A stretch of DNA of 64,000 nt, from the NCBI RefSeq assembly GCF_900091495.1, contig NZ_LT607413.1:6897001-6961000 (forward strand), given 5' to 3'. Positions 45,841 to 54,323 of the stretch are shown piece by piece; position 1 is the first letter of the stretch, and every line of letters starts with the position of its first letter. The position numbers and the translations under genes are program-made. Source of the DNA: Micromonospora echinospora. Lineage in GTDB: Bacteria > Actinomycetota > Actinomycetes > Mycobacteriales > Micromonosporaceae. The notes under the pieces are model-generated. The model had not been told where the DNA came from and ran no database searches. It saw only the letters and a program-made list of their open reading frames with translations.

Positions 45841-48312
45841 ATGGAGAGTCTGTTGCCCGTCGACGACAGCCCGGCCTCCCCCGACGCCGTTCGGTGGCGG
45901 GACCGGACCCTGTCCCCCGCCGAACGGGCCGACGCGCTCATCCCGTTGATGACCCTGGAGGAGAAGATCGCCCAGCTCGTCGGCGTCTGGGTGGGCGCGG
46001 ACGCCTCCGGGGAAGGGGTCGCCCCGCACCAGGCCGACATGGTCGACGGCGGGTTGTCGTGGGACACCGTCATCCGCCACGGGCTCGGTCAACTCACCCG
46101 GCCGTTCGGCACCGCGCCGGTCGACCCGGTCCAGGGGGCACGCTCGCTGGCCACGGCCCAGGCCCGGATCGCGGCAACCAGCCGGTTCGGGATCCCGGCC
46201 CAGGTGCACGAGGAATGCCTGACCGGCTTCGCCGCCTGGCGTGCGACCGTCTACCCCGCGCCGCTGAGCTGGGGCGCGTCCTTCGACCCGGAACTGGTCG
46301 AGGAGATGGCGCACCGGATCGGCCGGTCCATGCGCGCCGCCGGGGTCCACCAGGGTCTCGCCCCGGTGCTGGACGTGACCCGCGACTACCGGTGGGGCCG
46401 CACCGAGGAGACCATCGGCGAGGACCCGTACCTGGTCGGGACCGCCGGCGCGGCGTACGTCCGGGGCCTGGAGTCCGCCGGGGTGGTCGCCACCTGCAAG
46501 CACTTCGCCGGCTACTCGGCGTCCCGGGGCGGACGCAACCTGGCCCCGGTGTCGATGGGCCGCCGGGAACTGGCCGACGTCATCCTGCCACCGTTCGAGA
46601 TGGCGCTGCGGCTGGGCGGCGCCCGCTCGGTGATGCACTCCTACACCGAGATCGACGGGGTGCCCGTCGCCGCCGACGAACACCTGTTGACCCGGGTACT
46701 CCGCGACGAGTGGGGGTTCACCGGCACGGTCGTGGCGGACTACTTCGCCGTCCGTTTCCTGGAGACCCTGCACGGCGTGGCCGCCGGACCGGCGGACGCC
46801 GCCCGGATCGCCCTGCGCGCCGGCATCGACGTCGAACTGCCCACCGTGGACGCCTTCGGCGCTCCGCTGGTGACGGCGGTCCGCTCCGGTGCGGTCGAGG
46901 AGGCGCTCGTCGACCGCGCGCTGCGCCGGGTGCTCGTGCAGAAGATCGAACTCGGCCTGCTGGACGAGGAGTGGCAGCCGTACCCGGACGGCCTCGACGG
47001 CCTCGTGTTCGACGACAAGGCCGACCGGGACGTCGCCCTGCGCCTGGCCCGCGAGTCGGTCGTCCTGCTACGCAACGACGACGGGCTGCTGCCGCTGGCC
47101 CCCGGGCGACGCGTCGCGCTCGTCGGTCCGGTCGCCGACGACCCGATGGCCCTGCTCGGCTGCTACTCGTTCCCCCTGCACGTGGGGGTACGGCATCCCG
47201 GGCACGACGTGGGCGTGGACATCCCCTCGCTGCGTGACGCCCTCGCCGGGCTGCACCCACGACTCGGTCACGTGCCCGGTTGCGCGGTCACCGGCGAGGA
47301 CACCTCGGGCATCCCGGCGGCGGTCGCCGCAGCCGCCGACGCCGACGTCTGCGTGCTGGCCGTCGGGGACCGTGCCGGCATGTTCGGCCGGGGCACCTCC
47401 GGCGAGGGCTGCGACGCGGTCGACCTGCGGCTGCCCGGCGTGCAGGGCGACCTGGTCCGCGCCGTGCTCGCCACCGGCACCCCGGTGGTCCTGGTGCTGC
47501 TCACCGGGCGGCCGTACGCGCTCGGTCCCGAGTTCGACCGGGCCGCCGCCGTCGTGCAGGCGTTCTTCCCCGGCCAGCGGGGGGCGCAGGCGGTGGCCGA
47601 GGTGCTCACCGGCGCGGTGAACCCGTCCGGGCGGCTGCCGGTCAGTGTGCCCCGGGACGCGGGCGGACTGCCGGGCACCTACCTCTCCCCCGTCCTGGGC
47701 CGCCGCTCCGAGGTGTCGTCGGTCGACCCCACGCCGGCCTTCCCGTTCGGCCACGGCCTCGGCTACACCAGCTTCGACTGGTGCGACCCGACCGTCCGGA
47801 ACCCCACCGACCCGCCGGTCAGCAGCGCCCCGGGAAGCGGCGGGGGCCGACCGGGGACAAGCCACGACCCGGAGACCGACACAGGCGCGCCGGGGACCGG
47901 GAGCGGTCGGCCGGTCGACTGGGCGGTCGACGGCGAGGTCCGCGTCGAGGTCACCGTCCGCAACACCGGTACCCGCCCCGGCACCGAGGTCGTCCAGCTC
48001 TACCTGCACGACCCGGTCGCGCAGACCACCCGACCGGTGGTCCGCCTGATCGGTTACGTCCGGGTGCCGCTGGCGCCGGGCTCGGCAGCGCGGGTCGTCT
48101 TCGAGGTGCCCGCCGACGTCACGTCCTTCACCGGCGTACACGGTCGGCGCGTCGTCGAGCCCGGCGACGTGGAGCTGCGGCTCTCCCGGTCCAGCGCCGA
48201 CGTGGTCGCCGCCCTGCCGCTACGCCTGGTGGGCGCCGAACGCGAGGTCGGCCACCACCGGCGGCTGCTGTCGACCGCCCGGGTCGAACCCGTCCCCGCG
48301 CACCACGCCTAG
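45841..48312 (+). CDS. intracellular GH3 beta-xylosidase/beta-glucosidase
   Basis: 823 residues, no signal peptide. The GH3 N-terminal barrel has nucleophile D300 in TVVADYFAV, plus KHFAGYSASRGGRNLAPVSM. The GH3 C-terminal sandwich follows (ESVVLLRNDDGLLPL ... GTPVVLVLLTGRPYALG ... SGRLPVSVPRDAGG). A fibronectin-III-like tail (NTGTRPGTEVVQLYL) is separated from it by a ~45-residue Gly/Pro/Thr-rich insertion (PVSSAPGSGGGRPGTSHD). It releases xylose (or glucose) from imported oligomers; xylosidase is favoured by GH39, GH67 and CE7 neighbours. It is first gene of the operon, 10 nt before the permease. GGAAGGG precedes the ATG. Confidence 0.88.
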   Translation: MESLLPVDDSPASPDAVRWRDRTLSPAERADALIPLMTLEEKIAQLVGVWVGADASGEGVAPHQADMVDGGLSWDTVIRHGLGQLTRPFGTAPVDPVQGARSLATAQARIAATSRFGIPAQVHEECLTGFAAWRATVYPAPLSWGASFDPELVEEMAHRIGRSMRAAGVHQGLAPVLDVTRDYRWGRTEETIGEDPYLVGTAGAAYVRGLESAGVVATCKHFAGYSASRGGRNLAPVSMGRRELADVILPPFEMALRLGGARSVMHSYTEIDGVPVAADEHLLTRVLRDEWGFTGTVVADYFAVRFLETLHGVAAGPADAARIALRAGIDVELPTVDAFGAPLVTAVRSGAVEEALVDRALRRVLVQKIELGLLDEEWQPYPDGLDGLVFDDKADRDVALRLARESVVLLRNDDGLLPLAPGRRVALVGPVADDPMALLGCYSFPLHVGVRHPGHDVGVDIPSLRDALAGLHPRLGHVPGCAVTGEDTSGIPAAVAAAADADVCVLAVGDRAGMFGRGTSGEGCDAVDLRLPGVQGDLVRAVLATGTPVVLVLLTGRPYALGPEFDRAAAVVQAFFPGQRGAQAVAEVLTGAVNPSGRLPVSVPRDAGGLPGTYLSPVLGRRSEVSSVDPTPAFPFGHGLGYTSFDWCDPTVRNPTDPPVSSAPGSGGGRPGTSHDPETDTGAPGTGSGRPVDWAVDGEVRVEVTVRNTGTRPGTEVVQLYLHDPVAQTTRPVVRLIGYVRVPLAPGSAARVVFEVPADVTSFTGVHGRRVVEPGDVELRLSRSSADVVAALPLRLVGAEREVGHHRRLLSTARVEPVPAHHA

Positions 48313-48322
48313 GGGGTCGACG

Positions 48323-49309
48323 ATGCGCGCTCCCGGCATGCTGCGCCCACCACCGGACCGGGGCCGCGCCCTGCCGCCCGGCGGTGCCGCCGGCCGTCGC
48401 CGGCCCCGCCGCGGCTGGCGGCGGGCGCTGCGGCGGGACTGGCAGCTCTACTCACTGGCCGTCCTGCCGCTGCTGTTCTTCCTGGTCTTCCGGTATCTGC
48501 CGATGGCCGGGAACGTGATCGCCTTCCGGCGCTTCGAGCCCGGCGGCAGCATCTTCGGCGAACGGTGGGTCGGCCTGCGGTACGTCCGGATGTTCCTCGC
48601 CGACCCCACGTTCTGGGAGGTGTTCACCAACACCCTGGTCCTGGGCGCGTTGACCCTGCTGTTCTGCTTTCCGCTGCCGATCGTGCTGGCCCTGCTGCTC
48701 AACGAGGTCCGGGCCCGTCGGCTCAAGCGGATCGTCCAGTCGGTGTCCTACCTGCCGCACTTCCTCTCCATCGTGATCGTGGCGGCGATGGTGATGCAGT
48801 TGCTCTCGGTGGACGGCACGGTCAACCAGATCGTCGGCGCGTTCGGCGGCGAGGAGGTGCCGTTCCTGCAACGGCCGGAGTGGTTCCGCACCGTCTACGT
48901 CTCCTCGGAAGTCTGGCAGACCGTCGGCTGGGGCACGATCCTCTACCTCGCCGCGCTGACCACGATCGACGACGACCTCTACGAGGCGGCCCGGATCGAC
49001 GGCGCGAACCGGTGGCGGCAGACCTGGCACGTCACCCTGCCGGGTATCCGACCGACGATGGTGACGCTGCTGATCCTCAACATCGGCACGTTCATGGCGG
49101 TCGGGTTCGAGAAGATCCTGCTGCTGTACAACCCGTTGACCTATCCGACCGCCGACGTCATCTCCACGTACCTGTACCGGATGGGCTTCGAGTCCAGCAA
49201 CTTCAGCTACGCCGCGGCGATCGGGCTCTTCGAGGCCCTGATCGGGCTGGTCCTGGTGCTCACCGCGAACACCATCTCCCGTCGCGCGGTGGGGACGAGC
49301 CTGTGGTGA
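48323..49309 (+). CDS. oligosaccharide ABC transporter permease, LplB type
   Basis: 328 residues. A basic Arg-rich N-terminus (~1-45) is followed by six membrane segments, beginning LYSLAVLPLLFFLVFRYLPM. The EAA loop reads DLYEAARIDGANRWRQTWHV then TLPGIRP. The family pattern (NVIAFRRFEPG, FWEVFTNTLVLGALTLLFCF) is that of LplB permeases, which transport plant oligosaccharides with a YtcP partner and a LipO-type lipoprotein. ATG at 48323. GTGA overlap with the next permease. No dedicated ATPase is present; such systems use a shared MsiK-type ATPase elsewhere. Confidence 0.9.
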   Translation: MRAPGMLRPPPDRGRALPPGGAAGRRRPRRGWRRALRRDWQLYSLAVLPLLFFLVFRYLPMAGNVIAFRRFEPGGSIFGERWVGLRYVRMFLADPTFWEVFTNTLVLGALTLLFCFPLPIVLALLLNEVRARRLKRIVQSVSYLPHFLSIVIVAAMVMQLLSVDGTVNQIVGAFGGEEVPFLQRPEWFRTVYVSSEVWQTVGWGTILYLAALTTIDDDLYEAARIDGANRWRQTWHVTLPGIRPTMVTLLILNIGTFMAVGFEKILLLYNPLTYPTADVISTYLYRMGFESSNFSYAAAIGLFEALIGLVLVLTANTISRRAVGTSLW

Positions 49310-50217
49310 CCGTCGGACGTCGGCGGCCCGGCCGTCCCCGGGGCCACCGGCCGGGCCGGGGCCGGCGGGTGTTCCAGGCGGTCAACGCGATCGTGCTGAC
49401 CGGCGTGGTGGTCGTGACGCTGTACCCGTTCGTCACCATCGTGGCCCGGTCGCTGAGCGACGAGGCGGAGATCATCGCCGGCCGGGTGAACCTGATCCCG
49501 CGCGGGTTCGACCTCACCACGTACCGGCTGGTGATGTCGGACTCGATGTTCTGGACCAACTACCGCAACACGGTGGTGTACACCGTCCTCGCCACCGCCA
49601 TCTCGATCGTCCTGACCACCTGCTACGCGTACGTGCTGGCCAAGCCGCACCTGCGGGGGCGGGGCGCGCTGGTCGGGGTCGCGGTGTTCACCATGTTCTT
49701 CTCCGGCGGACTGATCCCGAACTACGTGCTGGTCTCCAGCCTGGGCATGACGAACACCATCTGGGCGGTGGTGGTGCCGAACGCCATCAACGTGTTCAAC
49801 CTGCTGGTGATGAAGGCGTTCTTCGAGAGCCTGCCGACCGAGCTGGAGGAGGCCGCCGCCGTCGACGGCCTGAACACCTACGGCACCCTGCTGCGGATCG
49901 TGCTGCCGTTGTCCAAGGCGGTCGTCGCCACGATGGTGCTGTTCTACGCGGTCTCCTTCTGGAACTCGTGGTTCACCGCGTTCCTCTACCTGGACCGGCA
50001 GGAGCTGTTCCCGGTCACGGTGTACCTGCGCAACCTGATCGCCGGGGCCACCGGGGCGCAGTCCGCCGGCGGGGTCGCCGACGACGACGCGGTGCAGGCC
50101 GCCGCCACCCTCCAGTCCGTCACCATCGTGCTCACCACGCTGCCGATCCTGCTGGTCTACCCCTTCGTCCAGCGGTACTTCGTGTCCGGGGTCATGCTCG
50201 GCGCGGTCAAGGGCTGA
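49306..50217 (+). CDS. oligosaccharide ABC transporter permease, YtcP type
   Basis: 303 residues with six predicted membrane segments (AIVLTGVVVVTLYPFVTIVA near the N-terminus). The EAA loop is LEEAAAVDGLNTYGTLLRIV then LPLSK, and FSGGLIPNYVLVSSLGM is typical of the family. It pairs with the LplB-type permease. The GTG at 49306 overlaps its stop (GTGA). The lipoprotein gene follows after 42 nt. It imports oligosaccharides, here most likely xylo-oligomers and glucuronoxylo-oligomers by operon context. Confidence 0.9.
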   Translation: MTVGRRRPGRPRGHRPGRGRRVFQAVNAIVLTGVVVVTLYPFVTIVARSLSDEAEIIAGRVNLIPRGFDLTTYRLVMSDSMFWTNYRNTVVYTVLATAISIVLTTCYAYVLAKPHLRGRGALVGVAVFTMFFSGGLIPNYVLVSSLGMTNTIWAVVVPNAINVFNLLVMKAFFESLPTELEEAAAVDGLNTYGTLLRIVLPLSKAVVATMVLFYAVSFWNSWFTAFLYLDRQELFPVTVYLRNLIAGATGAQSAGGVADDDAVQAAATLQSVTIVLTTLPILLVYPFVQRYFVSGVMLGAVKG

Positions 50218-50259
50218 CCGGCGGCACCCCACCCCACCCGACCGACGAAAGGACCAGCC

Positions 50260-51894
50260 ATGGTGCACCGCACGTGGCGCCGCGCGGCCATCCTCGTGGC
50301 CGGCCTGCTCACCCTCAGCCTCACCGCCTGCTCCGAGGACTCCCCCGACGCGAAGGACCTCTCCGGCAACCGGGCCGGCGCGATGACCGGGTACGGCGTC
50401 GGCGACCAGTTCACCGCCACCGAACCGGTCTCCTTCTCGATCCTCTACAACAACCATCCGAACTATCCGTTGAAGAAGGAGTGGGCGTTCTGGTCGGAGC
50501 TGACCCGGCGGACCGGGGTGACGCTCGAACCGGTCGCGGTGCCGCTGAGCGACTACGAGCAGAAACGCAGCCTGCTGATCGGCGCCGGGGACGCCCCGAT
50601 GATCATCCCGAAGACGTACCACCCGCAGGAGAACGCCTTCGTCTCCTCCGGGGCGGTCCTGCCGGTCAGCGACTACCTCGACCTGATGCCGCACCTCAAG
50701 GACCGGATCGCGCGGTGGAACCTCCAGCCTGAGATCGACTCGCTGCGGCAGTCCGACGGCAAGTTCTACCTGCTCCCGGGGGTGCACGAGAAGCCCACCG
50801 CCGAGTACTCGCTGGCCGTGCGCGCCGACATCCTCGACCAGCTCGGCCTGGCCGTGCCGAGGACCTGGGACGAGCTGTACACCGTGCTCAAGGCGATGAA
50901 GGCGCGGTACCCGGACTCGTACCCGTTCTCCGATCGGTGGAGCCGGCCCACCCCCGGTGGCAGCCTGCTGAACATCCTCGGCGCGTCCTACGGCACCAGT
51001 GGCGGCTGGGGATACCAGCACGCCACCTGGGATCCGTCCGCCGGGAAGTTCGTCTACACCGGCGCCACCGAGCAGTACAAGCAGATGCTCCAGTACCTAC
51101 ACCGGCTGGTGGCCGAAGGCCTGCTCGACCCGGAGAGCTTCACGCAGAGCGACGAGGCGGCCCGGCAGAAGCTCGCCAACGGCCGGTCGTTCGTCATCGG
51201 CGCCAACGCGCAGACCCTGGTCAACGACAACCGGCCGGACCTGGCGAAGAACCGGCCGGACGCCCGACTGGTCAAGATCCCACTGCCGGTCGGGCCGGCC
51301 GGGGAGATCAACCCCGCCAGCCGCCTGGAGGGCGGCATCATGATCTCCAAGAAGGCCCGGGAGAGCGCGCACTTCGTGGCGATGATGCAGTTCGTCGACT
51401 GGCTCTGGTACTCCGACGCCGGGCAGGAGTTCGCCCGCTGGGGCGTCGAGGGGACGACCTTCACGAAGGACGCCACCGGCCGGCGGGTCCTGGCCGCCGA
51501 CGTGAACGTCGTCGGGCTCAACCCGAAGGCCGACCGGCACCTGCAGAAGGACTTCGGCTTCTACAACGGCGTGTTCGCCTACGGCGGCACCACCGAGCTG
51601 GTGCAGTCGTTCTTCTCCGCCGAGGAGCGGGAGTTCCAGCAGGTGATGAACGCCCGCCGGCCGCTTCCGGTACCGCCGCCGGCCCCGCTCACCGACGACG
51701 AACGGGAACAGGCGTCGCTCTGGGAGACCCCGCTGAAGGACCACGTCACCCAGATGACGCTGCGGTTCGTCCTCGGTCAGCGGCCGTTGGGCGAGTGGGA
51801 CGCGTACGTCGCCGAACTGCGGGCGAAGAACGCGCAGGCGTACCTGGACCTGGTGAACAAGGCCCACGAGCGCTACCGGAAGGACAACGGCTGA
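50260..51894 (+). CDS. LipO-type oligosaccharide-binding lipoprotein
   Basis: 544 residues. Lipobox LSLTAC gives a lipid-anchored Cys about residue 24, after a short signal. The extracellular-solute-binding fold has FSILYNNHPNYPLKKEWAFW, SGAVLPVSDYLDLMPHLKDR, YLLPGVHEKPTAEYSLAVRA and VPRTWDELYTVLKAMKARYP. Its length and architecture fit the large LipO family that works with LplB/YtcP. GAAAGG precedes the ATG. It is followed by a 16-bp hairpin before GH39, probably raising its mRNA stability relative to downstream genes. Confidence 0.92.
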   Translation: MVHRTWRRAAILVAGLLTLSLTACSEDSPDAKDLSGNRAGAMTGYGVGDQFTATEPVSFSILYNNHPNYPLKKEWAFWSELTRRTGVTLEPVAVPLSDYEQKRSLLIGAGDAPMIIPKTYHPQENAFVSSGAVLPVSDYLDLMPHLKDRIARWNLQPEIDSLRQSDGKFYLLPGVHEKPTAEYSLAVRADILDQLGLAVPRTWDELYTVLKAMKARYPDSYPFSDRWSRPTPGGSLLNILGASYGTSGGWGYQHATWDPSAGKFVYTGATEQYKQMLQYLHRLVAEGLLDPESFTQSDEAARQKLANGRSFVIGANAQTLVNDNRPDLAKNRPDARLVKIPLPVGPAGEINPASRLEGGIMISKKARESAHFVAMMQFVDWLWYSDAGQEFARWGVEGTTFTKDATGRRVLAADVNVVGLNPKADRHLQKDFGFYNGVFAYGGTTELVQSFFSAEEREFQQVMNARRPLPVPPPAPLTDDEREQASLWETPLKDHVTQMTLRFVLGQRPLGEWDAYVAELRAKNAQAYLDLVNKAHERYRKDNG

Positions 51895-51926
51895 CCCCCG
51901 CGGGCCCGGGACAGCGGGCCCACCAC

Positions 51927-51966
51927 CCGGCGCGTCGCGGTGCGCGGTGGCACCGCGACGCGCCGG
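51927..51966 (+). terminator. 16-bp intercistronic hairpin after the binding-protein gene
   Basis: CCGGCGCGTCGCGGTG (51927-51942) pairs perfectly with 51951-51966 around an 8-nt loop, 32 nt past the lipoprotein stop and 29 nt before the GH39 ATG. It is likely an attenuator or mRNA-stability element rather than a full stop, since GH39 continues the pathway. Confidence 0.6.
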
Positions 51967-51995
51967 ACGCCCACGGCGACCGGGAGAGGACGACG

Positions 51996-53621
51996 ATGCG
52001 CATCCACGTGCCGGACCAACCGACGGGCCGGCTCGGCGACGCCTGGCGGGCCTGCGTGGGCACCGGCCGGTTCGAGCTGGCATTGCGACGCGACCACCAG
52101 GACTCGCTCGCCCTGGCCCAACGGGAGATCGGCTTCCGGCACATCCGGGGGCACGGCCTGCTCAGCGACGGCGTCGGCGTGCACCGCCCGTACGAGTACC
52201 GGGGCACGCGTCACGTCCGGCACGCGTTCACCTACGTCGACCAGGTGATCGACGCCTGGCTGGCCCTCGGCGTACGGCCGTTCCTGGAACTGGGCTTCAT
52301 GCCGTCCGGCCTGGCCTCCGGCGACCAGACGGTGTTCTGGTGGCGGGGGAACGTCACCCCGCCCCGGTCCTGGCGGGAGTGGGCCGACCTGGTCCGGGCC
52401 ACGCTGACGCACCTGGTCGACCGGTACGGGCTCGACGAGGTGCGCGGCTGGCCGATCGAGGTGTGGAACGAGCCCAACCTGACCGCCTTCTGGCGCGACG
52501 CCGACCGGGACGCCTACCACCGGCTGTACGAGGTCACCGCGCACACGGTCAAGGAGGTCGACGCGGGGCTACGGGTCGGCGGCCCGGCTATCTCCCCCGG
52601 GGCGGACGAGTGGCTCCCCGCGTTCGCCGAGTTCACCGCCGACCGGGCGGTGCCGGTCGACTTCGTCAGCCGGCACGCGTACACCTCCGGTCCGGCGCGC
52701 CACGTGCCGTTCGGCACCCACCAGACCCTCGCCCCGGCGGCCAGCCTGCTGGAGCAGTTCGCCGCGCCGCGCCGGCACCTGGCCGGCACCGCCCTGGCCG
52801 GGTTGCCCGTGCACGTCACCGAGTTCAACTCCTCCTACCGGCCGGACAACGCGGTGCACGACACCGCCTTCCACGCCGCGTACCTCGCCCCGGTCCTGGC
52901 CGCCGGTGGCGACCTCGTCGACTCCTTCTCGTACTGGACCTTCAGCGACGTGTTCGAGGAGGTGGGGGTGCCGACCGCGCTGTTCCACGGCGGTTTCGGC
53001 CTGCTCACCCACCGGCAGGTCAAGAAGCCGGCATACCACCTGTACGCGTTCCTGGCCCGGATGGGCGAGCATGTGCTCGCCCGGGGCGTGGACCACCTGG
53101 TCACCCGGGACGACACCGGCCGGGTCACCGTGCTGGCCTGGGCTCCGGTGGACGTCACCGGACGGGATCCGGTCGACCGGCACCGGCTGGCCCTCTCGGT
53201 TCCGCTCGGGCCGCCCGGCGACCGGTCGGCGTCCCCACCGGGGACGGGATCCCCACCGCGGTCGGCGTTCCTGCTGCGGTCGTCGGTGAGCGAGGAGGCC
53301 GGGAACGCCTGGCGGGCCTGGTGCGAGCTGGGGCGTCCCCACTCCCCCGGGCCGCGCCAGCTCGACCTGCTGCGGGAGGCCGCCGAGCCGGGCCGTACCC
53401 ATCGGAGCGTGCCGGTGGTGGCCGGCCGGGTCGACCTCGACCTGGACCTCTCCCGGCACGAGGTGACCCTGGTCGAGCTGGTCCCGGTCCGCGACGAAAC
53501 CCCACCCTGGTGGCACGACCACGCGCGGCCTGGGGGTGAGCAGGGGCCCCCTGTTACCGCTTTTTGTCGAACAGGGGACCCCTGCTACCACCCGGGCGGC
53601 GGAGCGGAGGAGCGAAAATGA
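51996..53621 (+). CDS. GH39 beta-xylosidase
   Basis: 541 residues, intracellular. The GH39 (alpha/beta)8 barrel has acid/base E159 in IEVWNEPNLTAFW and nucleophile E276 in VHVTEFNSSYRPD, then SYWTFSDVFEE and FHGGFGLLTHRQVKKPAYH. A beta-sandwich tail follows (~400-515). The last ~30 residues (GEQGPPVTAFCRTGDPCYHP) read through an inverted repeat at 53540-53585 and look unlike the family. The ATG has GGGAGAGGA upstream; the stop overlaps the next start (ATGA). It cleaves xylose from xylo-oligosaccharides. Confidence 0.9.
   Translation: MRIHVPDQPTGRLGDAWRACVGTGRFELALRRDHQDSLALAQREIGFRHIRGHGLLSDGVGVHRPYEYRGTRHVRHAFTYVDQVIDAWLALGVRPFLELGFMPSGLASGDQTVFWWRGNVTPPRSWREWADLVRATLTHLVDRYGLDEVRGWPIEVWNEPNLTAFWRDADRDAYHRLYEVTAHTVKEVDAGLRVGGPAISPGADEWLPAFAEFTADRAVPVDFVSRHAYTSGPARHVPFGTHQTLAPAASLLEQFAAPRRHLAGTALAGLPVHVTEFNSSYRPDNAVHDTAFHAAYLAPVLAAGGDLVDSFSYWTFSDVFEEVGVPTALFHGGFGLLTHRQVKKPAYHLYAFLARMGEHVLARGVDHLVTRDDTGRVTVLAWAPVDVTGRDPVDRHRLALSVPLGPPGDRSASPPGTGSPPRSAFLLRSSVSEEAGNAWRAWCELGRPHSPGPRQLDLLREAAEPGRTHRSVPVVAGRVDLDLDLSRHEVTLVELVPVRDETPPWWHDHARPGGEQGPPVTAFCRTGDPCYHPGGGAEERK
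53540..53585. repeat. inverted repeat inside the 3' end of the GH39 gene
   Basis: GCAGGGGCCCCCTGTT (53540-53555) and AACAGGGGACCCCTGC (53570-53585) match at 15 of 16 positions around a 14-nt loop with a T5 run. It looks like a REP or MITE-type palindrome that has supplied the end of the GH39 coding sequence. Confidence 0.7.
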
Positions 53622-54307
53622 GCACGGTCGCCTCCACGCGCCGGCAGTTCGGCGACGGACCGCTGTCCCGCATCGCGGCACGGGTGCACATCCTGCTGGT
53701 GGTCGAGGCGCTGCTGCTGGCGACCAGCCTGCCCGGCCTGGTGCCGCTGGTCCTGCTCAGCCGGGACGCGAGCAACCTGCCGCTGGTCGCCGCCTGTGCC
53801 GTACCGCTCGGGCCGGCGGTGTCCGCCGCGCTGCACACCCTGCACCACCAGCGCCCGGACGTCACCGACCTGCGCCCCGCCACCGTCTTCTGGCGCGGGT
53901 ACCGGGCCAACCTCGGGCCGGTGCTGCGCGTCTGGCTCCCCACCCTGGCCTGGTTGACCGTCGTCGCGGTGAACCTGGCCCACCTTTCCGACGCGGGAGT
54001 GCCCGGCTGGTGGGCGGTGCTGCTGGTCGTGGTCGCCGGGGTGGTCGTCCTCGCCGGAACCAACGCGCTGGTGATCACCACGCTGTTCGTGTTCCGGACC
54101 CGTGACGTCGTCCGCCTCGCGCTGTACTTCCTCGTCCGCGCTCCGCAGGTGGCCCTCGGTCACGCCGCCCTGCTGGCGGCCGTCGCCGCCGTCACCGCGG
54201 TCACCTCGGAGGCGGTGGTGGCGCTGGCGGGCGCGCTGATGGTTCTCGCGCTGCGGCACATCGCCGCGCCGATGACCGGCATCATCCGGAAGGAATGGAC
54301 GGCATGA
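53618..54307 (+). CDS. DUF624 (YesL-like) membrane protein
   Basis: 229 residues with about five hydrophobic segments (VHILLVVEALLLATSLPGLV, WWAVLLVVVAGVVVLAGTNA, AALLAAVAAVTAVTSEAVVA). It matches DUF624/YesL, small membrane proteins found in oligosaccharide-transport operons of the LplB/YtcP type. Function is unestablished; a helper of the transporter is likely. The ATG overlaps the GH39 stop (ATGA), with GGAGGAG ahead. It sits 16 nt before GH67. Confidence 0.82.
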   Translation: MSTVASTRRQFGDGPLSRIAARVHILLVVEALLLATSLPGLVPLVLLSRDASNLPLVAACAVPLGPAVSAALHTLHHQRPDVTDLRPATVFWRGYRANLGPVLRVWLPTLAWLTVVAVNLAHLSDAGVPGWWAVLLVVVAGVVVLAGTNALVITTLFVFRTRDVVRLALYFLVRAPQVALGHAALLAAVAAVTAVTSEAVVALAGALMVLALRHIAAPMTGIIRKEWTA

Positions 54308-54323
54308 CGCTGAAGGAGGAGCG

